Below are positions 33,380-44,895 of a DNA stretch of 64,000 bases, piece after piece. Position numbers and translations under genes: made by a program. Origin of the DNA: Entoloma clypeatum (taxonomy: Eukaryota; Basidiomycota; Agaricomycetes; Agaricales; Entolomataceae); assembly GCA_963565915.1 (NCBI GenBank), contig OY751487.1, forward strand, positions 1,674,001 to 1,738,000, in the 5' to 3' direction. Below the pieces are notes generated by a model. The model was not told the DNA's origin. It saw only the letters and a list, made by a program, of their open reading frames with translations, and did not search any database. Within the stretch, counting starts at the first letter, position 1; each line of letters starts with the position of its first letter.

Positions 33380-36300
33380 GTGGACGGGAGTCTCCCACTT
33401 GTCACCTTCACGAACTCGTTCGTTTTGCACGCTGGAGCATTCCACTTTGTCTCCCGCCATATGGAGAACTCGGGCATCACATCCAGTGATGCACTTCCCA
33501 CTAGTCCCTCCGCAGCCGCAATACTTGGTATCAAGGGGCCTCTGCGCTTCAGTCTACATGGGTCGACTCAGAAGCCTCACGTTATTCTACGACGTGTCAC
33601 CATAGCTGAAGACTCTAATGGTGACGGTCAGATTAGCCACGTCGTACGATTCAGCCTATTCGCCCAGAAACGAATCGAAGTCAAGCCAGGCAAGGAGATA
33701 CTACTTACCGTTGCCTCAGATGCTGGTCAGTTTGACAATCAATGCATCGTATTCGAGGGAGATTCTCTAGGTGCACCGGATAATCCAGAAGATCGCAAGG
33801 ATACCCAGGTCGTAGTGAAAGAGGAAAGCTCCATCCCCAGTCTTGGCGGCGCAATTCCCCCAAAGATGCGACGCGGGTGGACGAAAAAGACTGGCGACGG
33901 GACTCGTGTCATTCGTGAGTGATACGGCGATGCATTCTCTATCTCAACAGGCGGATTCAAAAACAACGCCAGAACCCGCAGTGACACGCTCGTCGTTAGG
34001 TATCCAAGCTGAACCTCTATATGTCTCTGTACCAACACAGACGGAGTCTTCGTTCAAGTCAGTATCATTACAAACTGGGACCTTGCCTGCCTCGGCATCG
34101 ACCCAGGTCGATCCTCCGGCCTCTCTCCGAACTTCTCCCACCACCACCGCTCTCCCCTCTCGCGATTACGTGACTTTGGGTATCCAAACTGATAGTCCAG
34201 GAATCATCTCTCCTACACAATACCACAATGGAGATCATATTTCAGAGGTCATGCGAGTAAGTTCGAGAAAATTAATAACATTGAGCCTGTTTATCACTCA
34301 TGAAAGGACAACGGTCGAGACCGAAGTGGTTCTCCAATGGAACTTGACTCCTCATCTCCAACACCTGAACATTCACCCACTGTGGTTCCAGATCTGATCG
34401 AGCATCTCAGCCTATCTCCACAGGACACTCTAACGCCTTTATCGGTTGCATCCAGTTCAGGCGCTCAAGGCACGAGAATATCTCCTATCGAGTCAAAGGC
34501 ACTTTATAACTCCAAAACATCAGATTCGCCCTTGCGCAAAGGTTTGCCTCCAGGCGCCGTTGATGGACATCCCGAACGCACCATCGCTCCGGGATGGAGT
34601 ACTTCCCACAACGTTGCCAATGTGTCTATAAAGCTTGAATTTGAGCCTTCCCCACAGATCTCTCATGTAACTAGGACTCGCTCAGGTGCAGGTCCTCCCA
34701 AAGCTTCAGGAAAGCAGAACGTTTCCGTGTCTGCAGGCTTTGTGACTAATTTTGTCCGATTCCCTGACGGACAGTTGGCTCCAGATGTCAAGGTTCCGTC
34801 TCTACTTCCAGTGAAGATAGAAGATGTTGAAGTCGTGGTTCGTAACGGGAGGTCTGGCACTGTTGGTATTGTGTGTTAACGGTATCTTCCCAGTTTCCAG
34901 GGTCTAAATCCTCGATGGAACCTACGAGGAAAGTCTCGACTTTATCCTTGACCTCATCCCAGGCAGTGGAGGTCAACACAAGTTCTATGACCGATGTATG
35001 GCCTACTCCACAGAACGCCGTGGCGTCTAGCAGCAGACCTCCCGACAGAAAGGAAATTATCACGCCAAAAGTTTGCCATGACAGGACAGGACTTCTTCAA
35101 TCAAGTATTCCGAATGCGCCAAGATCTTTGGCCGCCCTTAGCGCCCGAGCTCGAGAAAAGTCTCCCATGTCCGCTACTCCGTTACTTGAGGCTCAACTAC
35201 CAACTGCGCCGACGGACTCCATGTCTCCTCTGAATCCAAGGTCTAGGCCTTTAGCTTACATTTCGACTGGTCCCACGTCTAATCCACTCAACATACGTCC
35301 ATCGGCTGCTTTAGTGAGCAAAAAGGCAAGCGTAGCCCCCAAAACAACACCCACCCAGCCGGCTACAAAGAAGCGTGTTGTCGTTGGAGCTGGTTGGCCG
35401 CTTGTGAAGGCATTGCAAGGAATCACACCGGCGCCTCCCTCCACCCCTCCGCCACCTCAACTCGCACCACCGCCACCTCCATCTACCCGTCCCACCTCTG
35501 ACTTATCCAACATACTTACCTATTCTTCCCCATCTCCGCCGCCAACTCCTGTACCTGATCCCCCGCCTACTGCGAGCAAGTGGAAGCGAATCACTGGCGA
35601 CATTGCGGCCACTCCTGTCTCAGGGAGTACAAAACCTCCAAATACGCAACAGGGTTCCGTTGGTGCACCTACGAAGGCTCGAACAATACAAACCGCATCT
35701 CCCGCCATCAGAGAAGGTCCCCAGCCTTGTCAGTGCTCATCATCAGTGTTTCTAACCTTATTTTCACCCTCTCGTCCAAAGTGTCCCTGAGAGATAGGAT
35801 AGCTCCGTCCTCGTCGTTATTATCTTCCCCACAAACAACGGCTTCGGAACAGCCTGTCAACGGACGTGATCTACTAAGCCGCATCTCTGATCTTCCAGCC
35901 CCTTCCCAGGTCCCGACAACTCCTATTCAGAGGCGTTCTAATGGTGCTAACCAGTTGCCTTCTACTGATGTAGGCCGGCGGGTAATTGGTGTGTCAATTT
36001 CCTTTCTCACCACACCATGCTAAGTAATCTGTCTGCAGCTGCGACCACCAAATCAGTTTCCGCCTCAACAGTGACCCCTTTACCCCCAGTCAAGCCCCCA
36101 TCCCCATCCCCTGAACCTCCCAATGCTGGCAGACGGGCATTTGGCATGTTGATTTTCATTTCTGTAGTGGGATCCTAATCCATTCCTCTGTAGCTACGGC
36201 TATCGAAACAATTTCACTGTTAGACTACCCGATACCAGCTTTGCTACCATCAGGCACTCCGTCAACGGCTTCTTCGCCAGCAGATAAGCCATCGACACCT

Positions 36301-37886
36301 CTGGTAGCTACATCCACGCCAATTCCTCAGCCCCTTACCCATCCGCTACCTCCAAAACCCGTGCTGGCCCTTGGAGTCAACGGCTTGAATCGCGGTTGCA
36401 AAAGAGAGCGACCCATTTCACCTGATTCACCTCTCCGACGGCGAAGACGCACCTTTAGATGGCCTACCATTGATAGCCATTATACAATTGGGCTTAAAGG
36501 AGAAGGGGAGCTTGGTGTCCGCAATATTTCGTTCAGTTCTGATGGATATTACTTTGCATTGAGCTGTGAGTGGTCTCACAGCGATGAATTACAAATACTT
36601 AATGGACGCGTAACACAAGGTGCGGACCGCACAATACGAATCTGGAACAACCGAAACCGAACGGAAATTGCAAGGCTCTCACATAATGCCTCAATCGTAG
36701 GTGTCTCCTGGATGGACGGCGATACTGGCGTTGTATCCCTAGGAGAGGATGGACTTGTGAGTAAATGGACACGAAGCGTACGTCGTGCTGCATGGCTTGA
36801 GTCTTTGAATGTTGATCGTGTGATGTCATACTAGGGTCAGAATAGCTGGCAGTGGGCCAAGGTACTGGATGCAGGGAATGAGTACCATTCAGAGGACGAT
36901 CAATTATGCCTGGCGTATGCGCGGGATCGAATAGCTGTATCATTCCCGAAAATGGGGGTCAAAGTTTGGGTGTGGTTGAAAGGTACGAATTACAAAATAT
37001 CTTACTCACTCTACTGAACTACAACGACTTCTGTTCGTCTAGGCACCTGGCAAGCTCAGCGTTCCATCTTGCGCCAGAACGTCAGCGCCATTAAATTTGT
37101 GGAAGACGGTGCGGCTCTCGTAGGTGGGACACGCGATGGTGTCCTGTAGGTATGCGATTTGCTAACGTAGTTCCCATTTAACCTGTCATTGGAAGGTGGT
37201 ACTGTGAAATACCAAACGGGACATTGCGGGCATACGCCTTCCTCAAATCGAAAATGTGAGTTGTTTGTATGACTGTCCATTCGACACTGATGAGTTGATT
37301 GACCAGCAACTCATTGGATTTGAACCCGACGGGCAGCCATGTACTAGTGGCACAATTGGGAGGGTGTGCCCGACTCGTCGGTATAAGACAGTCGGATAGC
37401 AAGGGTCTCGTCGAGCAATCATATTCTTGCAAAGAGACGGAAGCTCGTCCACATGTAGGGTTTGGTGCGATATTTGCAACGGATGGCCAAGCGATTCTGT
37501 TCGGAAGTGTGGAGGGATGTGTCCTCGTTTGGGATCGGAAAAAGGGTGCAGTGGTGTATGGTCTGGAACACGACGAAGGTGGGTGGCGTTGCTGCATCAG
37601 GAGAACCACTGTTGACCGTGATGTGGTGGGTAGATGATCTCATTCAAGCAATAGCGGCAAGTCTCTGCTTCCTTCACGAATTGACCATGGCTTTGACAAG
37701 CCTGTTCTTTAGAGTTTCGATGGTGGTTCGAGTCGAGAAGGGTGTCTTGTGACAGGCACAAAAAGTGGCCATCTTGCATGGTGGTCGCCCCCAGTGGCGG
37801 CGAGCAAATGTATGTTCGCTACCTTCCCTGATTATGGCAGATATCTGAATGCCCTCACAGCACCCAAACGGGCCAAGCATAGCTGA
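33380..37886 (+). CDS. proline-rich WD40-repeat protein, uncharacterised
   Basis: A large multi-exon gene; the start at 33380 gives MDGSLPLVTFTNSFV. The N-terminal globular part (about 180 residues, with LRFSLHGSTQKPHVILRRVT) is unrecognised. Then comes a long disordered Ser/Thr/Pro region with spaced Q-T motifs (SVPTQTE, SVSLQTG, SASTQVD, LGIQTD) and proline runs (PPPPQLAPPPPPSTRP). The C-terminal third is a WD40 propeller: VRNISFSSDGYYFALSC, DRTIRIWNNRNRTEIARLSH, VVSLGEDGLVSKWTR, VKVWVWLKG, FGAIFATDGQAILFGSVEG and VLVWDRKKGAVVYGLEHDEG. It ends TGTKSGHLAWWSPPVAASK...RAKHS. An apparent one-base shift near 37577-37590 separates EHDEG from ASGEPLLTVMWW and may be a sequence error. It is likely a protein-interaction scaffold, partner unknown. 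Confidence 0.65.
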
Positions 37887-38521
37887 ACATATACATCGTC
37901 GTAATACGGTATATAACTTATCGTTTTCCTGCATATTATAGTAGTACAATCATAGTGACTATGTCGTGTTGATCGTGAGAGAAAGAAACGGGAACGTGGT
38001 TGTTGATTTGTGCATGTTTGGTTTTGCGCCAACGGAGAGGCCCGTGCTCCTTGACCAGCCGTTGCTACAGAACCTCTTAGACCGTCAGCGCCAGCCAGCT
38101 CGGACGTATCCCTTTCAGAGTCATACTCATCGTCCCCCGACTCGGTGCGTTACGTTGTTCGTTCTTCACTGCTCGCTCGGAGAGAAACAACCAGTCTGAC
38201 CTGCGAATTGACCTTTTGCTGCTTTTCTTCAGGCTTGTAGTACCAACCGATCACTTCTGAAGACGATTTAATTATCGACTTCTTTACCAGCGTGCAGGTC
38301 ATTTGTCCTTTTGTCCATCGCAGTAAGTCCATGCGCCCTCCATCCTCCTCTCGTTATGAACGACACAGCCACGAGGCTCTGTTGCCACACCAGACTTGTC
38401 GCCTCCTGCTTCATGCGAGGCGATAAGCCATTTGGGACTGTCATGGGGCCAAATGCTTAAATACTCTTTCCCTCCCCAGTCTGTCCATTCTCGCTTCCGG
38501 CCGACTTGAAATTCGTCCAAG
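37887..38521. other. intergenic, promoter side of CDC42
   Basis: 635 bp without a convincing gene. It holds the 3' end of the WD40 gene and the CDC42 promoter. Pyrimidine-rich tracts lie close to the CDC42 start (CCCTCCATCCTCCTCTCG near 38336). Confidence 0.4.
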
Positions 38522-39370
<849 letters not shown>

Positions 39371-39875
39371 TTGAATCACATTCACTATGGATTTCCTTCC
39401 TTACTTATATCCGTTACGAATCACCTTCACGCCATGACTTGCTCGTATATATCCGATTTTTTTTCCCTCTTCATCATTCGCCATTCCTCCGCGTTACCTC
39501 AGCGCCTTGCAAGTTTCAGTGCCTCAGCATAAGTTACTAAACTATTGTCTTCTTCAAGGGTACATTCATTCTGTCGATCCAGTCAACCACGTCCATGCTG
39601 TTAATCATTTAGTAACTTTGAATCAACCTCTCAGGAGAAATTTAAATCCAACACTTGTGCGTCACAAATGAAGTGATTCCGAGTATACAGCAACAACTTG
39701 CGGTGATTTCTATGATCATTGAATGGATTCAAATATCCAACTTGCTATGTCTTCAGTCAGTGAACGGTCGTCAAAAAAGGCCACGCACATATATATAAAC
39801 AAAAATTGCCTAGGTGATTTAAAAGTTAGTTCCTTCAAAGATTCTGTTAACAGAGATTGAAACGAAACTTACGAG
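39371..39875. other. convergent 3' flanks, no gene seen
   Basis: About 500 bp between the CDC42 stop and the stop of the minus-strand neighbour. It contains pyrimidine-rich and TATATATA tracts (near 39790) and no coding potential. Confidence 0.4.
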
Positions 39876-40664
39876 TCACTGAGAAGGCCGAATAACGAGA
39901 GGATCTCCATGGGAACTGCGCACCGGAATGTTGAAAGTACGATGGGGTTGACCATCTTGCTCGATGCGAACCATGGTGCCATGTACGATGATATAAGTCT
40001 CCCAGTTGGGATCTGGCTGTGCCTGATTCAATGCATTGCGCGTTGCCCTCGCCCACCCCGCTGACTGCTCCCTCGCTACCTTCATAGATATGCCTCGATG
40101 GACAAAATCCTGCCACCCGGCCTACCGTTCACTGGCTCCGCAAATGATTTGATGTCGTCGGGGGTGCGCATGTACTGAGACTCTGGGCCGACAAAGTCAA
40201 AAAAGAGGGTGTGGTCTGTGTCTCCTGGCCAGATGCGGATCCATCCATAGGTTGTCTCGTATTTCTATGAATCCCACCTGCTCGCCTGCCTTGGGTTTGC
40301 GCTAGAGATGACTTTCTTTAGTGAATGAAGAATGGATGAGAAACGTATGATATACCCCGATTTCCATGGGCTTAACCTGAGGTTTGGCGGCTATAGCCGC
40401 AGCATGTTGGGCCTCGAGATTTTGAAAGGCTGTCATACCGCGTTGAATGGAGCCAAATTTCTCGATCAGGATCTTGCGAGCGACATCCTCTGATAAGCCA
40501 TTGCGTTTTGCTTTCCTGGTCACAAAGTCCTTGAGTTCCTGGCTTTCCTCACTTGCGGTGGCTGGTTGGGCCTGGGGGAGGGTAGCGGTACTAGTGGCAG
40601 AGGTTGAAAGTCCTCGAAAAAAACAATGAGCACGTAAACAACGAAAAACAAATTGCACTCTCAT
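39876..40664 (-). CDS. probable mitochondrial protein, uncharacterised (possible frameshift)
   Basis: The ATG at 40664 begins MRVQFVFRCLRAHCFFRGLS, an Arg-rich, acid-free N-terminus followed by TSATSTATLPQ, as in a mitochondrial targeting peptide. Then come ELKDFVTRKAKRNGLSEDVA, RKILIEKFGSIQRGMTAFQN and, after introns, KYETTYGWIRIWPGDTDHTL and FFDFVGPESQYMRTPDDIKS. The last part reads DFVHRGISMKVAREQSAGWA and ends RTFNIPVRSSHGDPLVIRPS. Frames on either side of the C run at 40116-40118 differ by one base and no intron of normal size fits between them. This suggests a sequencing indel or a real mutation. I do not recognise the family. Its start codon lies only 10 bp from that of SF3B4. Confidence 0.6.
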
Positions 40665-40674
40665 CAAGCGAACG

Positions 40675-41850
40675 ATGTCGCGTCCTCAAGATGACAGAAA
40701 TCAGGAGGCAACTGTATATTTGGTGAGCTATCTCCACCTGCTTCGAGCCCTTCGAGCTTTCTGAGCCTCCCCAACAGGGAAACCTTGATGAACGTTGTAC
40801 AGATGCACTCGTGTGGGAGTTGATGTTGCAAGCGGGTCCTGTGGGTGAGTTGTGCTGTCTACAGCCCCAAGAGTTTGTCGTTTGACATCTCTGTTACCTT
40901 GAACAGTAAATGTGCACCTCCCGAAAGATCGTATTTCGATGGCGCACCAGGGTTATGGCTTTTGCGAGTTCTTGACGGAGGAAGATGCAGAATATGCATG
41001 TAAGATTATGAATCAGATTAAGCTGTGGGGGAAACCCATCCGTGTTAACAAGGTCCGTCTTAGGTTTATGATACCCTCGCATAGCGACTGAAAATCTCAC
41101 TTTTCTCATTGGAAATCTATGCACTTCCATCCAGGCTTCTTCCGACAAGAAACAGCTGGACGTGGGTGCGAACCTTTTCATTGGTAACTTGGACGAGAAT
41201 GTAGATGAGAGACTGCTGTACGATACATTCAGCGCTTTCGGAATTATGGCGACAACGGCCAAGGTGTGTCTACCTCCTCCCATTGTTTCACACCCAACCG
41301 TATTCTCCTTGCAAAGATTGCTCGGGACACTGGATCAGGCACATCGAAAGGCTACGGCTTCGTCTCTTATACAGACTTTGAATCTTCCGACGCAGCAACC
41401 GAATCCATGAACGGGCAATTCCTCATGAACAAAGCCATCACCGTCCAATACGCCTTCAAAAAGGACGGCAAGGGCGAACGGCATGGAACATCCGCCGAAC
41501 GTCTCCTCGCGGCCCAAGCGCGGAAAAACAATGCTCTCCCTGTCGCGGCTCGGCCTCCTCCTGCTCCCATCACGTTCGGGGCACGGCCACCCATGCCAGG
41601 GTTCCAAGGGCCGTATCAAGGCCAGTTTGCGGGTGTTCTCGCCCAGCCCCCGCCGCCGCCTGGGTTCACGCCGCAGCAGACGATCATGCCGCCACCGCCA
41701 ATGGGGATGCAGCCGCCGCCCATGGCTCCTCCGATGGGAATGCCGATGGCCCCTCCTACTCTGCCGATGTATGGTGGGTTCCCTCCGCCTCCGCCACCAG
41801 GGTTCGGAGGCCCGTTCCCACCTCCGCCACCGGTGCAGCCGCAATACTAG
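40675..41850 (+). CDS. SF3B4: splicing factor 3B subunit 4 (U2 snRNP, Hsh49)
   Basis: SF3B4/Hsh49 is a two-RRM component of the SF3b complex that helps the U2 snRNP hold the branch-point region of pre-mRNA. The first exon encodes [16 protein letters not shown], aligned with the known N-terminus, so the start is secure. RRM1: [29 protein letters not shown] and [23 protein letters not shown]2: [32 protein letters not shown], then [20 protein letters not shown]. The signature [20 protein letters not shown] follows. The C-terminus is Pro/Gly/Met-rich ([19 protein letters not shown]), as in other SF3B4 proteins. Introns lie after VYL, at PVV, after NK and after TTAK. It is divergent from the minus-strand gene with almost no spacer. 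Confidence 0.95.
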
Positions 41851-42262
41851 GAAAACACACCTTGTGTTGTAGGTATATATCAATCAGACTTGCGATTTGA
41901 TGCAGACATGATGCATGTGAGCAAGGAAGGAATGAACAGATGCATGCATATGTATGGGTAGCGTTAAGAGAATCCAGATTTCTTGTTTGCGAAATCTATC
42001 CAGTAGGAAAATTGTCAGAAGTACTTTTCTGCACTTCTGAAGACCCATTGAAGTTGTACAACTCGAACTTGAATGTGTAACGAGGAGAATTCGTCAGTCA
42101 TGAGGTTCTTGTCGTCCAAGACTCATAAAGAACGCAGGATTCCTCCCTGTCCATCCTGACTTGCCGTCTTAGTTTGGGTCCCCTGCGTCATGCCCGAATA
42201 ACCATCGATCACACCGGCGTGGTTCTCGACCGTTAACACTCTTACATGACCACATTCAACTT
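41851..42262. other. convergent 3' flanks of SF3B4 and SEN15
   Basis: Roughly 410 bp of 3' UTR and spacer between two facing genes. No coding or RNA gene signal was seen. Confidence 0.4.
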
Positions 42263-42832
42263 CTAGATTGGAGGCTTGACTATTCCCTGACTGATTTTGT
42301 AATACACGATGGACGCATCGTCCGAAGCTATCCCTAGATATATTTCCGGCGGGTTCGAGAGCAGTTTGAACGCGTCCTGCAAGCTGTTTGTAAAAGGTCA
42401 AGGTCGGGAAAAAATTATCATGAAAGGCTCGGCAGACGAACAGCGCGTATGATAGTGTTTCGGAGAGCGAGGATGGTACGACATGTAGCTCGGTGTCCTG
42501 AGAGAGAAGTGAGATGAGATGAAGGGGGAGACGTGCAGACGGAACTCACAGTGTTGGGCTTTCTACCACGAATGGCGGCACGACCACAGCGCTCGATGTC
42601 TATCAGCTCTATGTTGGTCCACTGCTGCGCTGCAGGTGGTTGGGTCGTTTCGGGGTGGGTTTCATTGTGTGGGTTTGTACTGACCGTATGCGACATCGTT
42701 GTAGGCCTGGAAGATGCTAGCGGCTGCTTTGGGGTACTTGGAGAGATATGGCGATACTGCTTGATACTGCCCGGTAAATTAGAGTGAGTCAGTGGATATG
42801 AGGGAAAGATTTACGGAGGGATGCTTTTCCAT
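42263..42832 (-). CDS. SEN15: tRNA-splicing endonuclease subunit Sen15
   Basis: Sen15 is a structural subunit of the heterotetramer that excises tRNA introns. The ATG at 42832 gives MEKHPS, then after an intron ending in CCGGGCAG, YQAVSPYLSKYPKAAASIFQ and AYNDVAY. Later exons give NIELIDIERCGRAAIRGRKP and, after an intron ending in TCTCTCAG, DTELHVVPSSLSETLSYAL. The last intron (GTTCGT...ACAAACAG) joins LQDAFKLLSNPPEIYLGIAS, and the protein ends SDDASIVYYKISQGIVKPPI. The VVPxSLSExL and SDDxSIVYYKxSxGIVxPP signatures identify the family. The protein is about 130 residues. It is divergent from EMC4, with 59 bp between start codons. Confidence 0.85.
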
Positions 42833-42891
42833 CGTGGTCGTCGAGAGTCGGGACTCGGAAATCGGTCATTGCTTCCCCGTCACGGTCATCC
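42833..42891. promoter_or_regulatory. compact divergent promoter SEN15/EMC4
   Basis: Only 59 bp separate the two predicted start codons, so transcription start sites of the pair must lie within this spacer or inside each other's leader. If EMC4 starts at the later ATG (42901) the spacer is 68 bp. Confidence 0.4.
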
Positions 42892-43581
42892 ATGGCATTG
42901 ATGAGTCTCGACTATTCATCGTTGGAGTCGTCTTCAAAGTCAGTAAACCCGTATATCTTCACCCTACCATCGTTAACCCTCAACCCTCGCAGATGGAAGA
43001 ACCTCCCTCCCCCACCCGGCTTCTCTAAATCCTCGGTATCCACCTCTGTCTGTTTGCTCTTCATTCCCTTTCACCCCTCCACAATAACTGACCCCAATTT
43101 TCCAGTCCAAGACCCCGTCAACATCAAGAAAAACATCCACAGCATCCTACGACGAGCTGAAAGAGCGGCGGGCCTGGGAGCACGCCATCGCCCCTGCAAA
43201 AGCGCTCCCCATGCAAGCGTTCATGCTGTACATGTCCGGCGGCGGCGTGCAGATATTCAGCATGGGCATCGTGTTCATGCTCCTACTTACGCCGTTCAAG
43301 AACATCGCTGGGATGAACGAGAGTGCGTCCACATTCCTCCTTATATTATAAAGCTACTATTCATTCCGTAAACAGGTTTCGTCCCATTTGCTCCCTCAAA
43401 TTCGCAGCCAAAGGCTTTGACGACGTTGCCGCTGCAGAAACTCGTTTATGTCCTGTGTAATCTGTTGACGCTGGGAGTGGGATTGTGGAAGTGTCGCTCG
43501 ATGGGTCTTCTGCCGACGGGTTCAGGTGATTGGTTGGCATTTGAGACGAGAGGATTGGTGCGGAACTTCATTTTGCTCTAG
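42892..43581 (+). CDS. EMC4: ER membrane protein complex subunit 4
   Basis: EMC4 belongs to the ER membrane complex that inserts tail-anchored and multi-pass proteins. The start at 42892 reads [15 protein letters not shown]; a later ATG at 42901 is possible. An intron (GTCAGT...CTCGCAG) leads to [15 protein letters not shown]. Another (GTATCC...TTTCCAG) leads to [20 protein letters not shown] and [20 protein letters not shown]. Two membrane segments follow: [20 protein letters not shown] with [13 protein letters not shown], then [20 protein letters not shown]. The end is [20 protein letters not shown], then [11 protein letters not shown]. The AxxxPMQxFMxYMSG and KCxxMGLLPT signatures are diagnostic. 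Confidence 0.93.
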
Positions 43582-43757
43582 ACGACTATCCTCATTTGAC
43601 TTGCTTTTCCAAGGCACCTGAGATATCTCTTCTTTGACACGTGTACCATCCCCAGACGTTTAATTTTTGACCCAACACAGCGGGATATGGTTTTACAGTG
43701 AGGCAGAGTGGACGCGTACTACAGGTGATCTGCCAGCACCAACATACACGGGGCTCC

Positions 43758-44850
43758 TCAATACCCTTGCGCGATGAGCTCGTCAAACGTAAGAATCCTT
43801 GGATAAGGCATGTCCTCCAAATATCCTTCCAGACAACATCAGTTAGGGCCAACGCAACCGCCAGAAGAAGACGACACTCACGCACATGCTCCTCCACGTC
43901 CGGAAACTCCATCGCCAAGTCCCACAAATCGTCCTCCACGAACTTGGTGTCGGTGGTCGGCAGCGTAAAGTTCACGAACCGCTCATCACCCAGGTCCCAC
44001 AGGGCGGTCAAGAGCCGCGAGCGCGTGTCGATGAGCATGTTCACGACAGAGCGTGTTTGTGGCTTCGCCAGCGCGGCCTTGATCAGCGCAAGGCCCTGCT
44101 CCTTGCGGTGCTGAGCCTGCGCATCGTTGTCACCGCGGTGGCCGCGGGGGCCTGGGAAGAGCACGGCGATGTGCGTGAGGGCGGGGAAGCGCGCAGCGGG
44201 GAAGAGGCAGTCGTCGGTGACAGCGAGGTGCGTGAGCCTCGTGAGGGAGGACTTGTCGGAGGTGGAGGGTGTCGATAGGAGAGGGGTGAGGTTTTCGAGC
44301 GAGACGAAGAGTCGCTCGAGGGGGAGGGTGTGGATGTACTCATAGACCTCCGTCGCTGGGGTTGCTGTGCTGAGCCCTCCTACGGCCTGTGGGGCCCACC
44401 CGTTGTTGTTCGTGCCGAAGCGAGCATAACACCCAAAGTCGGTGACACCCGTGCAGACTTCGAGGACGGGCAGGACGTCGGCAACGCTGTAGCTGCCGTC
44501 GAAGTGGAGGGTCTTTACATGCTCAGCGAAGAAACTCGAGGGGCGGGCCTCGATCGTGCGTTTGAACTTTTCGAGGGTAGATAGGGTCTCGTTTTTGTAG
44601 TATTGGCCGCTGAAGTAGACGGTGCGGTAGATGATCTGTTCGATCCTGGGGTCGAGTTTGAGATGTTATCACCGCGCAGGGGGTAAAAGGGGGAAATGCA
44701 CCAATGCCGTACGTCGTGTGAGACCAAAGTCAGACGGACCGCGCTGGGAGGGTAGATGTAGGCGATGATCTCAAGGATTTCCCGTTTGATGTCGTCGGGA
44801 AGGGCAGCGAGGTGTCTTCCTTTCAAGAGCTGCGTGTATGTGAAAACCAT
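43758..44850 (-). CDS. F-box/LRR-like fungal hypothetical protein
   Basis: The ATG at 44850 begins MVFTYTQLLKGRHLAALPDD, and LPDDIKREILEIIAYIYPPS resembles an F-box start. An intron follows VSHDVRHW, then IEQIIYRTVYFSGQ, LEKFKRTIEARPSSFFAEHV, LHFDGSYSVADVLPVLEVCT and a run of leucine-rich segments (LPLERLFVSLENLTPLL, LTRLTHLAVTDDCLFPAARF, PALTHIAVLFPGPRGHRGDN). A final intron (GTGAGT...TGGAAG) leads to RYLEDMPYPRILTFDELIAQ and GY. Proteins of this size and layout form large families in mushrooms and are taken as F-box-like, but no function is known. It sits 46 bp upstream of the end of the senescence-domain gene's neighbour region in tandem. Confidence 0.6.
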
Positions 44851-44895
44851 TGAGGTGAAACCAAATAAACCAAGCTATGTACTGTAATAATACAA

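Noticed and set aside
41335..41883. 182-codon minus-strand frame over SF3B4
   Set aside because: An Arg/His-rich shadow of the Pro/Gly-rich SF3B4 C-terminus.
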